Notes: generated by a model from the sequence alone, not told the origin. A stretch of 64,000 nt of DNA from Amycolatopsis umgeniensis (GCF_014205155.1 NZ_JACHMX010000001.1:6138001-6202000); one strand, 5' to 3'; shown: positions 9,138 to 17,928, numbered from the stretch's first letter. Numbers and translations are program-made.

Positions 9138-11744
9138 ATGACCTTACGAAGATCACTGACGTTGCTCACCGTCGCGCTCGTGATTGCGCCGACCGTCACC
9201 GGTGGCGCGATGGCGGCAGCGGAAACCGCCGGTCAACAGCGTTCCGAGGTGACGCTGTCCGCGACGTCCTGGGGTCACGTCGACTCGGCGACACCGACCA
9301 CCGCCTACTTCAAGCCATCCGGCACCTTGCCGATCGGTACGTGGGACACCACACCGCACCGCCAACGCTCCTACGTGAATTTCGACCTGAGTTCGTTGCG
9401 GGGAGCGCCGTTCACGACGGTGCTGCTGTCGGCAGGCGAGACGCACTACGTCGGCTGCGACAGCCGCGCCACCGAGGTGTGGCGGACCTCCGCCTACACG
9501 AAACAGTCGACCTGGCAGAACCGCCCGGCGGAGCGGACACGGGTAGCGTCCAGGGGTGCCGACGGCACCTGCGTCGACAACGACGCCACGTTCGACGTCA
9601 CCGCCGCGGTGCGGGACGCGGTCGCCCACAAGGTTCGTCATCTCACGCTGGGCCTCCGTGTCGCCGAAGCCCACGAGGCGGACCCGGCGTTCTATCGGCG
9701 GATCGAGGCCCCGGCGACGCTTCGGGTGGTCAACAACGCGCCGCCCGCGAAGCCGACCGACCTCCGCACCAACGACGAACCCTGTGCCAAGGACGGCATC
9801 GGAGCGCTGGCGAGCCGCCAGTTGAAGCTGAGCGCACAGGCACCCGACCCGGACGGCGACAGCACGTCCGGGCAGTTCAGTTGGTGGCCGGTGGCGGACC
9901 CGTCGCAACGGCACACGGGTGTCGGGCCGGGCAACCCCGTCGAGGCGTACCCGGACACCTCGGCCCTCGCCGACGGGACCTACGCGTGGGAGGTGTACGC
10001 GCAGGACAACTGGGGCGCGAAGTCGTCCACGGCCGGCCCGTGCCGGTTCACCGTCGACCGCACGGATCCGAAGGCGCCTGCCGTCGTCTCCGCGACGTAC
10101 CCGGCGGACACCGAGGGCGGCGGGGTCGGTGTGGCGGGTGAGTTCACCTTTTCCCCCAACGGCTCCACCGACGTCGCGCGGTACGACTACAGCTTCGGCG
10201 CGGACACGCGGGAGATCGCCGCGGGTCCCGACGGCACGGCCACCGTCAGCTTCACGCCGACGGCCAACGGCTGGCATTCGGTGGTCGTGCGGGCGTGGGA
10301 CCGGGCGGGCAACCTCTCGCTCAGCACCTACCACTCGTTCATCGTCAAGGAGACGCGGCCGACGGTCACGTCCGACCGCTACCCGCCGCAGGGCGGCCCG
10401 GACGGCGGCATCGGCGTGCCGGGCGTGTTCCGGTTCGCGCCGGGGACGCCGAACGTCGTGGCGTACGACTACCGGCTGGACGACGGCGCGTCCGCCACGG
10501 CAACGGCAGGCCCGGACGGCGTCGCCGAGGTGACGATCGCGCCGGCCACCGGTGGTGATCACGTGCTTTTCGTGCGCAGCACCGACACCTCGGGCGTGAA
10601 GTCGCCGGAACGGGAGTACCGGTTCCTTGTCGACGCGTCACCGGTGGTGAGCGGGCCCGAAAACGTCGAACTCGGCACGTCGGCCACGTATACGGCGAAA
10701 CCGAGAATGCCGGGCGTGGCCGAGTACGACTACTGGTTCGCGAGTGCCGAGAGTACTAAGTGGACGGTCAAGGCGAATGCCGACGGAACCGCCACGCTGC
10801 CGGTCGAATTCACCTCGGCCGACCAGAACGTGCTGCGGGTGCAGGCCCGCGACGCGTCCGGCGGGCTGTCCCCGGTGACGGAGAAACGGTTGTGGCTCAA
10901 CACTTGGCGACCGACGATCGGCTACGAGGGCGACATCGGGACGGAGGGTGGGGCGGCCACGTTCACCTTCACCACCCCGATGCCGAACGCCGTGGAGTTC
11001 GAGTACTGGCTGACGGCGGACCCGGCGACCAGGTGGACCGTGCCGGTCAGCGGTAACACGGCGACGGTGAGCTACACCCCGCCGAGGATCGGCGACTACG
11101 AAATGCTGGCGCGCGCGAAGAACACGGCGGGCGTGTGGTCGGCGGCGGACGACATCACGTGGACGGTGACGAATGATCCGACGGTGACCTCGAAGGAGTT
11201 CCAGACGAACGGGCGGGTGTTCCCCGGCACCTTCACGTTCGAAGCCCGCCAGCCGGGCGCGGTGGCGTTCGAGTACTCGTTCGGCTGGGGTCCGTTCCAG
11301 CGGATAGCCGCTCAGGACGGACGCGCCGTGCTGGCATGGACTCCCCCGCTGCCACCGGAAGGCTCGGCGTACCACAATCTGCGGGTGCGTACGGTGACCG
11401 CCGACAATGTCTCCTCGCAGGAGAAAACGTACTACTTCAACATATTGAGCGCGCCGTACGTGTCTTCCAAGGAATACCCGGAAGGCGAGTGGTCGGGCGG
11501 TGCCGGTGTGCCGGGGACGTTCACCTTCACGCCGGGTATGCCGGGCATCGTCTCGTACACCTACCACGTCCGGAACGACTGGGGTGCCGTGACAGAGGAG
11601 GTCACCGTACCGGCGGACGGTTCGGGTGCGGGGACGATGACGTGGACCCCGTCTGACCGAGGCGTCTTCTCGGTCTTCGTGCGGGGCAACACGGCCGACG
11701 GCACCAGGTCGGGTGGCATCGGCTACCCGGTGTACGTCCGCTAG
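9138..11744 (+). CDS. large secreted DNRLRE / Ig-like repeat protein
   Basis: This is an 868-residue secreted protein. A signal peptide covers roughly residues 1-30. Next is a DNRLRE-type domain ('RSYVNFDLSSLRGAPF', 'EVWRTSAYTKQSTWQNRPA'), which is usually a surface or carbohydrate-associated beta-sandwich. The rest (about 210-868) is a train of some seven beta modules marked by a start such as 'GVGVAGEFTFSPNG' or 'GIGVPGVFRFAPGTPNV', then 'AYDYRL' or 'EYDYWF', then 'GVHSVVVRAWD'-like closing strands. No catalytic domain, LamG domain or sorting signal is visible at the C-terminus. It probably acts outside the cell as an adhesive or wall-associated protein. A terminator is not obvious in the 21-base gap to the convergent next gene. 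Confidence 0.75.
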   Translation: MTLRRSLTLLTVALVIAPTVTGGAMAAAETAGQQRSEVTLSATSWGHVDSATPTTAYFKPSGTLPIGTWDTTPHRQRSYVNFDLSSLRGAPFTTVLLSAGETHYVGCDSRATEVWRTSAYTKQSTWQNRPAERTRVASRGADGTCVDNDATFDVTAAVRDAVAHKVRHLTLGLRVAEAHEADPAFYRRIEAPATLRVVNNAPPAKPTDLRTNDEPCAKDGIGALASRQLKLSAQAPDPDGDSTSGQFSWWPVADPSQRHTGVGPGNPVEAYPDTSALADGTYAWEVYAQDNWGAKSSTAGPCRFTVDRTDPKAPAVVSATYPADTEGGGVGVAGEFTFSPNGSTDVARYDYSFGADTREIAAGPDGTATVSFTPTANGWHSVVVRAWDRAGNLSLSTYHSFIVKETRPTVTSDRYPPQGGPDGGIGVPGVFRFAPGTPNVVAYDYRLDDGASATATAGPDGVAEVTIAPATGGDHVLFVRSTDTSGVKSPEREYRFLVDASPVVSGPENVELGTSATYTAKPRMPGVAEYDYWFASAESTKWTVKANADGTATLPVEFTSADQNVLRVQARDASGGLSPVTEKRLWLNTWRPTIGYEGDIGTEGGAATFTFTTPMPNAVEFEYWLTADPATRWTVPVSGNTATVSYTPPRIGDYEMLARAKNTAGVWSAADDITWTVTNDPTVTSKEFQTNGRVFPGTFTFEARQPGAVAFEYSFGWGPFQRIAAQDGRAVLAWTPPLPPEGSAYHNLRVRTVTADNVSSQEKTYYFNILSAPYVSSKEYPEGEWSGGAGVPGTFTFTPGMPGIVSYTYHVRNDWGAVTEEVTVPADGSGAGTMTWTPSDRGVFSVFVRGNTADGTRSGGIGYPVYVR

Positions 11745-11765
11745 TGAGGGGTCCCTGGTCGGCTC

Positions 11766-12212
11766 TCAGGCAAGAGCGACGACCAGCAGGGCGAAGGCGG
11801 CGATGATGACGGCGACGCGGATGTAGTGGAGGCGGTCCCAGCGGTTCATCTGCTGCTTCCAGTCGGCGGGCCGGTTCTCGGCGGTCCACGTCTTGCCCCG
11901 ATTGTTGATCGGGACGAGCAGCAGGAGCGACATGACCACGCTGACGATCAGCAGCGCGCCGGCGGCGGCGACGAGTCCGGCGCCGGCGTGCTGCCATCCG
12001 GCGATCGCCCAGCCCGCGACGAGGATGAGCGAACCGATGTACCAGACCGGCATGACGGCGCCGAGCATCCGGCCACCGTGGGCACGGCCACGCACCATGC
12101 TGTCGTCGGGGAGCGCGTTGAGGATCGGGTTGATGACGAACGCGACGGAAAACTCCACGCCCACCATCAGGCCGACGATCACGGTGGTGACGATCTCGAG
12201 TGTCGTGAGCAT
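11766..12212 (-). CDS. DUF1772 membrane protein (anthrone-oxygenase-like)
   Basis: This 148-residue protein has four hydrophobic helices and the DUF1772 pattern: an N-terminal 'GVEFSVAFVINPIL', a central 'MPVWYIGSLILVAGW' and the C-terminal 'PINNRGKTW' followed by 'WDRLHYIRV'. Some members act as anthrone oxygenases, but most, usually paired with TetR-type regulators, have no known role. It ends 21 bases from the convergent secreted-protein gene. Its upstream region carries three copies of a 13-base palindrome (separate entry), so it is very likely repressed by a factor encoded elsewhere. Confidence 0.8.
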   Translation of the reverse strand: MLTTLEIVTTVIVGLMVGVEFSVAFVINPILNALPDDSMVRGRAHGGRMLGAVMPVWYIGSLILVAGWAIAGWQHAGAGLVAAAGALLIVSVVMSLLLLVPINNRGKTWTAENRPADWKQQMNRWDRLHYIRVAVIIAAFALLVVALA

Positions 12213-12230
12213 GACTGTCCCTCCTGAAAT

Positions 12231-12294
12231 CTAGCGTTGCTAGGTCGAGAGGCGACGCTAACACTAGCGTCGCTAGATTGTCTAGCGGCGCTAG
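12231..12294. promoter_or_regulatory. triple CTAGCGNCGCTAG operator cluster
   Basis: Three 13-base palindromes stand upstream of the DUF1772 start codon: CTAGCGTTGCTAG at 12231-12243 (one mismatch), CTAGCGTCGCTAG at 12264-12276 and CTAGCGGCGCTAG at 12282-12294. A further half-site with opposite orientation (GCGACGCTAA, 12252-12261) makes a larger inverted repeat with the second copy. The spacing and position fit an array for a dimeric repressor covering the promoter. No TetR or MarR gene lies next to it in this window. Confidence 0.65.
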
Positions 12295-12314
12295 GTCTTC
12301 GGCGTCGCGGTGAA

Positions 12315-12349
12315 TCGGCTGTACCTCTTCGGCGAAGAGGTACAGCCGA
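12315..12349. repeat. 17-bp perfect hairpin in divergent intergenic region
   Basis: The arms 12315-12331 and 12333-12349 are perfectly complementary (left arm begins TCGGCTGTACCTC). There is no T-run, and the hairpin lies between divergently transcribed genes, where a terminator is not expected. It could be a protein-binding site, a terminator of an unseen transcript, or a mobile-element relic. The rest of 12213-12676 shows no gene that I can support. Confidence 0.5.
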
Positions 12350-12676
12350 TGACCGGGATCTGTCCGGACGGTCCGACAACGCCCTCATCGCAGGCCGCGG
12401 CTGTGAAGTCCACATAGGACATACGACCGGTGGCGGGTGTTCCTCGGGCACGGAGATTCGCCCGCGGCGATGCCGTTGGGGCACGGTGCGGAACTTTCCC
12501 GCGCGGCTTGCCCTGCACAGAACCATTTTTGTCTCGGGAAGCGGCTGCCGCTCACGGCGTGTTTGCGCTACGGTACTCGCTGCTGATGACGTCCTTCGAT
12601 CCCCGATGCCGTGGAGCTGCCGCATGATCCCCGGGCTCGGCCCAGGCGTCCTTGCCCTGTCGATCGTGAGGATTTC

Positions 12677-14011
12677 ATGGAGTACCCCCTGCTGACGGCA
12701 GCGCTGGTCTGCGTCTCGCTGCTCGCCGCGGCCCTCGCGCTGCTGCTGGTGCGCCAGCGCCGGGTCACCGTCAACGCCGCCCGTCGTGGTGAGCAGCTGC
12801 TGGCCGAACTCCGCGCTCGCGAGGAGGAGAACCGGCACTTGCTGCACCGGCGGTTGCCCGCGATCGTCGAGGCGCAGGCCAACCAGGCCGTGACCGTGCC
12901 CGGCCCCTTGCGCGTCTTCAACGGCGAGGACCCCCACCGCGAACTGCTCGTGGTGATCAGCGAGCTGACCGGCCAGACCCGCCGCAACGCCGCCGAATCC
13001 GCCGCCGCCACCCTGCGCGCGATGATGCGCACGGTGCAGAACCTCGCGGGGGAGCAGCAGGTGCTGATCTCGGCGATGGAGGAGCACCACGACGATCCCG
13101 ACGTGCTCGACGGCCTGCTCGGCCTGGATCACGCGAACTCGCAGCTGGGCCGTCGTGCTCAGGCGACCGCCGTGCTCTGCGGTTCGTGGCCGGGCCTGCA
13201 GCGTTCCGCCGCGACCCTGACCGACGTGGTGCGCGGGGCCACCGGCCGCATCCGCGACTACGCGCGTGTGCAGATCCCGGCGCCTTCGGACACCGCGGTG
13301 GTCAGCCAGGCCGTGGAACCGGTGGTCCTCGCGGTGGCCGAGCTGCTGGACAACGGCGCCCGCCACTCGCAGCCCGGTTCGCCCGTGCAGGTCAGTTTCC
13401 AGCAGGCGCACAACGGGCTGGCGATCGTCATCGACGACGCCGGGGTCGGCATGACGGTGGAAGCGGTGCAGCGCGCGGGCTGGCTGCTGGAAGGCCACGG
13501 CGGTCAGGACATCGCCGCGCTCGGTGTGCCGCCGCGGATCGGGTTCGCCGTCATCGGCGTGCTTTCCCAGCGCTACGGCTTCCGTGTCTCGGTGGACATG
13601 CGCTCGCCCTTCGGCGGGGTGCGCGCGGTGCTGTTCCTGCCGGGCGAGCTGCTCACCCGCGCCGCCGTCCCCGTGCCGCAGGAAGTCCCGTCGCTGGCCG
13701 CGCCGGCCAGCCCGGCCGCGATCGCCCCCAGCCCGGCCCCGCACTTGCGCGTTCCCGCGCCGGAACCACAACCGGCCGAACCGGCCGAGGAACTGGGCAC
13801 CACCGAGCACGGCCTGCCCCGCCGTCGCCGACGCGCCCCGGTGACCGGGGCGGCCACCACCACGTTGTCGGTTCCGGTGCCGCCGCCCGCCGCGCCGGAA
13901 CCGACCGGGTCCCCGGTGAACCACAGCCCGGTCGCCACGGCCACGGCCTGGCAGCGCGGCACCCGCCAGGGTCGCGCTTCTTCCACCGATGACGAAAGGG
14001 ATTTCCAGTGA
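12677..14011 (+). CDS. cvnA: conservon sensor-kinase-like protein CvnA
   Basis: The protein has 444 residues. One N-terminal membrane helix precedes a coiled-coil-rich region and a histidine-kinase-type ATPase domain at about 200-330, with N-box 'LAVAELLDNGARHS', 'VIDDAGVGMT' and 'GLDVPPRIGFAV'-like G-box (here 'ALGVPPRIGFAVIGVLSQRYG'-type, read in two parts). The last 100 residues are Pro/Ala rich and probably disordered. It lacks a clear phosphoacceptor His-box, as in other conservon kinases. In Streptomyces such proteins act with small GTPases in a membrane G-protein-like complex. The ATG follows a GTGAGGA site and the end overlaps the next gene (GTGA). Confidence 0.85.
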   Translation: MEYPLLTAALVCVSLLAAALALLLVRQRRVTVNAARRGEQLLAELRAREEENRHLLHRRLPAIVEAQANQAVTVPGPLRVFNGEDPHRELLVVISELTGQTRRNAAESAAATLRAMMRTVQNLAGEQQVLISAMEEHHDDPDVLDGLLGLDHANSQLGRRAQATAVLCGSWPGLQRSAATLTDVVRGATGRIRDYARVQIPAPSDTAVVSQAVEPVVLAVAELLDNGARHSQPGSPVQVSFQQAHNGLAIVIDDAGVGMTVEAVQRAGWLLEGHGGQDIAALGVPPRIGFAVIGVLSQRYGFRVSVDMRSPFGGVRAVLFLPGELLTRAAVPVPQEVPSLAAPASPAAIAPSPAPHLRVPAPEPQPAEPAEELGTTEHGLPRRRRRAPVTGAATTTLSVPVPPPAAPEPTGSPVNHSPVATATAWQRGTRQGRASSTDDERDFQ

Positions 14012-14436
14012 GCGGCTCCGTCACCACCAACAACCGGTTGGGCTGGATGCTCGACCAGGCCCTGCAGATGCCGGAGACCATCTCCGCGGTGCTGCTGTCG
14101 GCCGACGGCCTGCTGATGGCCCATTCGCAGGGAATCACCGTGGAGGACGCCGAGCGCACCGCCGCCGCGGTCTCCGGGCTCCAGTCGCTCGCCCGCGCCA
14201 CCGGCGAGTTCTGCCGTCAGCCGCCCGAGAAGTGGCGGCAGACGCTGATCGAATTCGACGGCGGGTTCGTCTTCCTGACCTCCGCGGGACAGGGCGCCTA
14301 CGTCGCCGTGTCCACCACCGGCCGGGTGGACATCGAGGGCGTTTCCTCGCGCTTGCAAGAGCTGGTGCAAAGACTCGGCCAGGAACTCACCGCGCCACCG
14401 CGCTTTCCGGCCGAGGGACCTGGCAACCCGGCATGA
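14008..14436 (+). CDS. cvnB: roadblock/LC7 protein CvnB
   Basis: This 142-residue roadblock/LC7-fold protein belongs to the MglB-like group. Recognisable parts are 'LGWMLDQALQMPETISAVLL', 'SADGLLMAHSQGI' and 'AAAVSGLQSLARA'. Such proteins bind and regulate the partner GTPase, which is encoded two genes downstream. The GTG start overlaps the kinase stop, and the stop overlaps the next ATG (ATGA), so the whole set is translationally coupled. Confidence 0.92.
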   Translation: MSGSVTTNNRLGWMLDQALQMPETISAVLLSADGLLMAHSQGITVEDAERTAAAVSGLQSLARATGEFCRQPPEKWRQTLIEFDGGFVFLTSAGQGAYVAVSTTGRVDIEGVSSRLQELVQRLGQELTAPPRFPAEGPGNPA

Positions 14437-14786
14437 GCGGGCAGCGGGGGGAACGGGCGCTGGTCCGGCCGCACGTGGTCACCGAGGGCCGGGCCCATCC
14501 GACCCGCAACACCCTCGACGTGGCCACCGTGGTGCTGGCCACCTGGGCGCCGGTGACCGGGCTGAGCCCGGAAAAACGACGGGTGATGGAGCTGTGCCGG
14601 GGCGGCGCGCTGGCCGTCGCGGAGGTGGCAGCGCATCTCAAGCTGCCCACCAGCGTCACCAAGGTGCTGTTGTCGGACCTGCTCGACAGCGGGCACATCG
14701 AATCACGGGCTGCGGTGCGCGAGACCGAGGTCCCCGACCAGCAACTCCTGCAGAAGGTACTCGATGGCCTCCGTGCTCTCACCTGA
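14433..14786 (+). CDS. cvnC: DUF742 protein CvnC
   Basis: This 117-residue protein belongs to DUF742. It has a typical 'RPHVVTEGRAHPTRNTLDV' N-terminal part and a winged-helix-like C-terminal half ('GGALAVAEVAAHLKLPTSVT'). Members always sit between the roadblock protein and the GTPase in conservons; the role is thought to be in complex assembly. It overlaps the previous gene by four bases and the following GTPase gene by 23 bases. Confidence 0.92.
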   Translation: MSGQRGERALVRPHVVTEGRAHPTRNTLDVATVVLATWAPVTGLSPEKRRVMELCRGGALAVAEVAAHLKLPTSVTKVLLSDLLDSGHIESRAAVRETEVPDQQLLQKVLDGLRALT

Positions 14787-15360
14787 TCGCTACGTTTCCG
14801 CCACGGTCCGGACCTCGGTCAAGATCCTCATCGTCGGCCCGTTCGCGGTGGGGAAGACCACCTTCGTCGGCACGCTCTCGGAGATCCGCCCGCTGCGCAC
14901 CGAGGAGCGGATGACCCAGGCGGGCGCGCTGGTCGACGACCTGTCCGGCGTACGAGGCAAGGACACCACCACGGTGGCCATGGACTTCGGACGCCTGACA
15001 CTGAGCGACGAGGTGGTGCTCTACCTCTTCGGCGCCCCGGGGCAGCAGCGGTTCACGCAGATGTGGAAGGACCTCGCCCACGGTGCGCTCGGGGCGCTGG
15101 TGCTGGTCGATCCCAGCCGCCTGCAGGACTCGTTCGACGTGATGGGCCTGCTGGAGGAACTGGACCTGCCCTACGCGGTGGCGGTCAACCAGTTCGACGG
15201 CGCGCCGCGTTTCCCCGAAGCCGAGCTGCGCGAGGCGCTCGATCTGCTACCCCAGACCCGGCTGGTCACCTGTGACGCCCGCGATCGCGCGTCGGCTGCC
15301 TCCGCGCTGATCAGCCTGGTCGACTACCTGTTCACTCCCGTCCGCCAGGAGCATTCGTGA
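14764..15360 (+). CDS. cvnD: small GTPase CvnD (MglA/Ras-like)
   Basis: This 198-residue GTP-binding protein has the P-loop 'GPFAVGKTTF', the switch-II-like 'FGAPGQQRF' and the base-specificity motif 'VNQFDG', in which the usual NKxD becomes NQFD, a variation common in conservon GTPases. It should cycle with the roadblock protein and the membrane kinase-like protein, and pass a signal to regulators or to the adjacent P450s. An AGAAGG site inside the DUF742 gene precedes the ATG. Confidence 0.92.
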   Translation: MASVLSPDRYVSATVRTSVKILIVGPFAVGKTTFVGTLSEIRPLRTEERMTQAGALVDDLSGVRGKDTTTVAMDFGRLTLSDEVVLYLFGAPGQQRFTQMWKDLAHGALGALVLVDPSRLQDSFDVMGLLEELDLPYAVAVNQFDGAPRFPEAELREALDLLPQTRLVTCDARDRASAASALISLVDYLFTPVRQEHS

Positions 15361-16736
15361 CCGTTCCCGCCACCCCGCCCCCCGGTTGTCCCGCGCACGC
15401 CACGCGCACCCCGCTCCACGACGAGGAGTTCGCCGCGAACCCGGCGAGGGTCTACGCGCGGATGCGCAAGGAACACGGCCACGTCGCGCCGGTCGAGCTG
15501 GCGCCGGGGGTGAACGCGAGCCTGGTGCTGAGTTACGAGGCCGCGCTGGACGTGCTGCGCTCCCCGCAGACCTATCCGCGGGACCCGCGCCGCTGGCAGG
15601 CCAATCAGCGGCCGGACAACCCGGTGATGCCGATGATGGGCTACCGGCCGAACTGCCTGTTCACCGACGGCGCGGTGCACGCGCGCTACCGCAGCGCGGT
15701 CACCGACAGCATCTCGCGGGTGAACCCGCACGCCCTGCTGGACTACGTGGAGAAGGCCGCGCGGGAGCTGATCGCGAAGTTCTCCCGGAACGGCCGGGCG
15801 GACCTGCTCACCGAGTACGCGGGAACCCTTTCCCTTCAGGTGTTCAACCATCTCTTCGGCTGCCCGCCGGAACTGGGTGACCGGCTCACCGCGGGGATGC
15901 GCGGGATCTTCGACATGGTGGACCCGGAGCGCGCCAACGCCGAGCTGACCGCGGCCATGCTGGACCTGCTGGCGCTCAAGCGGCGGCAGCCGGGCCAGGA
16001 CGTGCCCTCGTGGATGATGGCGCATCCCTCAGGGCTGACCGACGAGGAGATGCTGCACCAGCTGGTGCTGCTGATGGGCGCGGGCACCGAACCGCAGCAG
16101 AACCTGATCGCCAACGGGCTGCGGCTGCTGCTGGTGGACGAGCGCTTCGCCGGGGACCTGGCAGGAGGCAGCCTGCACGTGGAGGACGCGCTGGAGGAGA
16201 TCCTCTGGAGCGACCCGCCGATGGCCAACTACTCCGCCGGTTACCCCTATCCGGCGGCCGACCTGATGGGCGCGCGGCTGCCTGCCGACGAGCCCGTGGT
16301 GATCAGTTTCGCCGCCGCCAACACCGATCCCGAGCTGGGCGAGGCCCAGCGGGCCGGTAACCGGGCGCATATCGCCTGGAGCGCCGGTGTGCACTCCTGT
16401 CCGGCGCAGGGCCCGGCACGGCTGATCGCGACCACCGCCATCGAGACCCTGCTCGACGCGCTGCCGGATCTGCGCCTGGCCGTGCCGGACGCCGAATTGC
16501 GCTGGCGGCCGGGCCCGTTCCACCGCGCGCTGGCCGGTCTCCCGGTCCTGTTCACCCCCGTCGTCGCACCGGTCACCCCCGTTCCCGACCCGACAGGAGA
16601 GCACCCATGGCACCAGCCCGCCCGTTCGTCCTCGATCCCAACGGCCGTGACATCCACACCGAAGGCGCCGAACTCCGCGCCCGCGGAGCCGCGACACTGG
16701 TGGAACTCCCTGGCGAAGTGGTGGCGTGGTCAGTAA
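15357..16736 (+). CDS. CYP157-like cytochrome P450 without ExxR
   Basis: This 459-residue conservon P450 retains the heme-ligand region around 'AGVHSCPAQGPARLIA'. The K-helix ExxR, almost universal in P450s, is replaced by an E-x-x-x-W pattern: 'LEEILWSDPPM'. The same loss is known for the Streptomyces CYP157 family, which sits at this position in conservons. The I-helix reads 'LLMGAGTEPQQNL', so the usual acid-Thr pair is also changed. It overlaps the GTPase stop by four bases. Its C-terminus runs 130 bases into the next P450 gene, so the last 43 or so residues look like read-through beyond the ancestral end. Catalytic function is uncertain. Confidence 0.85.
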   Translation: MTVPATPPPGCPAHATRTPLHDEEFAANPARVYARMRKEHGHVAPVELAPGVNASLVLSYEAALDVLRSPQTYPRDPRRWQANQRPDNPVMPMMGYRPNCLFTDGAVHARYRSAVTDSISRVNPHALLDYVEKAARELIAKFSRNGRADLLTEYAGTLSLQVFNHLFGCPPELGDRLTAGMRGIFDMVDPERANAELTAAMLDLLALKRRQPGQDVPSWMMAHPSGLTDEEMLHQLVLLMGAGTEPQQNLIANGLRLLLVDERFAGDLAGGSLHVEDALEEILWSDPPMANYSAGYPYPAADLMGARLPADEPVVISFAAANTDPELGEAQRAGNRAHIAWSAGVHSCPAQGPARLIATTAIETLLDALPDLRLAVPDAELRWRPGPFHRALAGLPVLFTPVVAPVTPVPDPTGEHPWHQPARSSSIPTAVTSTPKAPNSAPAEPRHWWNSLAKWWRGQ

Positions 16737-17824
16737 CCCAGCCCGAGCTGCTGCGGAAACTGCTGTCCGACCCGCGGGTGTCGAAGAACCCGAACCTGCA
16801 CTGGGCGGCCTACCGCGACGGTGAGATCCCCGAGGACTGGCCGCTGCGGATCTGGGTCTCGGTGCAGAACATGTTCACCGCCTACGGCGGCGACCACCGG
16901 CGGCTGCGTTCGCTGGTGTCGAAGGCGTTCACCCCGCGCCGAGTGGAAGCACTGCGGCCGTGGATCGAGGAGCTGACCACCGGCCTGCTGGACCGGCTCG
17001 CCGCCGGGCCGGATTCGGTGGACCTGAGGGAGAATTTCGCCTACCCGTTGCCGATCGAGGTGATCTGCCAGCTGTTCGGCGTACCCGAGGAGCACCGGCC
17101 GGATCTGCGACGCGCGGTGGACGGGGTGTTCAACACCTCGCTCAGCGCCGAGGACGCGCAGGCGAACGGTGTGCTGATGTACGGGATTCTCGGGCAGTTG
17201 GTGGCGAACGGGCGGGAGAACCCCGGTGAGGACCTCGCCAGCGGCCTGATCGCCGCACGGGACGAAGACGGTTCGGTGCTGGAGGAGGCCGAGCTGATCG
17301 ACACCCTGATCCTGATGATCTCGGCCGGGCACGAGACCACGGTGAACCTGCTGCACCACGCGATCCTGGCGCTGCTGACGCATCCGGAGGAGCTGGCGAA
17401 GGTGCGCTCCGGGGAGCACACCTGGGCCGAGGTGATCGACGAGACCATGCGGTGGCAGGCGCCGATCGCGAATCTTCCGCTGCGGTACGCGGTGGAAGAC
17501 CTCGAGATCGACGGAGTGCACATCAAAGCGGGCGAGGCGATCCTCGCTTCGTACGCGGCGGCGGGCCGCTCGCCCGAGGTGCACGGTTCGGACGCGGACG
17601 AGTTCCGGCTCGCGCGGGAGTCGAAGAGCCAGCACCTGTCGTTCGGGCACGGGGTGCACTACTGCCTCGGTGCGCCCTTGGCGCGACTGGAGGCGGAACT
17701 CGCACTACCGGCGCTGTTCGAACGGTTCCCCGAGCTGACCCTGGCGTCGGAGGTTTTCGAACTCGAGAAGATGCCGTCGTTCATTTCGAACGGGCACACG
17801 AGTCTTCCGGTACGCCTCAAGTGA
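16607..17824 (+). CDS. CYP154-like cytochrome P450
   Basis: This is a 405-residue P450 with all canonical elements: I-helix 'AGHETT', K-helix 'ETMR' and heme-binding 'FGHGVHYCLGAPLAR'. CYP154-type enzymes are the usual second P450 of conservons and hydroxylate aromatic or macrocyclic small molecules. A clear AGGAGA site precedes the ATG, which supports this start although it lies 130 bases inside the upstream P450 gene in another frame. Transcription probably stops at the perfect hairpin at 17829-17876. Confidence 0.9.
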   Translation: MAPARPFVLDPNGRDIHTEGAELRARGAATLVELPGEVVAWSVTQPELLRKLLSDPRVSKNPNLHWAAYRDGEIPEDWPLRIWVSVQNMFTAYGGDHRRLRSLVSKAFTPRRVEALRPWIEELTTGLLDRLAAGPDSVDLRENFAYPLPIEVICQLFGVPEEHRPDLRRAVDGVFNTSLSAEDAQANGVLMYGILGQLVANGRENPGEDLASGLIAARDEDGSVLEEAELIDTLILMISAGHETTVNLLHHAILALLTHPEELAKVRSGEHTWAEVIDETMRWQAPIANLPLRYAVEDLEIDGVHIKAGEAILASYAAAGRSPEVHGSDADEFRLARESKSQHLSFGHGVHYCLGAPLARLEAELALPALFERFPELTLASEVFELEKMPSFISNGHTSLPVRLK

Positions 17825-17828
17825 ATGC

Positions 17829-17876
17829 GGTGAGTGTGGCTTTCGCCGCGGATCCGCGGCGAAAGCCACACTCACC
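17829..17876. terminator. bidirectional hairpin terminator, 48-bp palindrome
   Basis: Arms 17829-17851 and 17854-17876 are perfectly complementary across a two-base centre. The left arm begins GGTGAGTGTGGCTTTCGCC. It starts five bases after the CYP154-like stop, between that gene and a minus-strand gene, as expected of a shared terminator. The core GTGGCTTTCGC recurs in the hairpin at 35346-35400. Confidence 0.75.
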
Positions 17877-17928
17877 GAGCCATTGCGCGAAGGTTGGTTC
17901 CGACGACCCGCTCCGACGGAAGGCCGCG

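Noticed and set aside
12179..13924. 581-residue minus-strand frame over the conservon kinase
   Set aside because: Antisense of a kinase with clear ATP-binding motifs; it also runs through the operator cluster.
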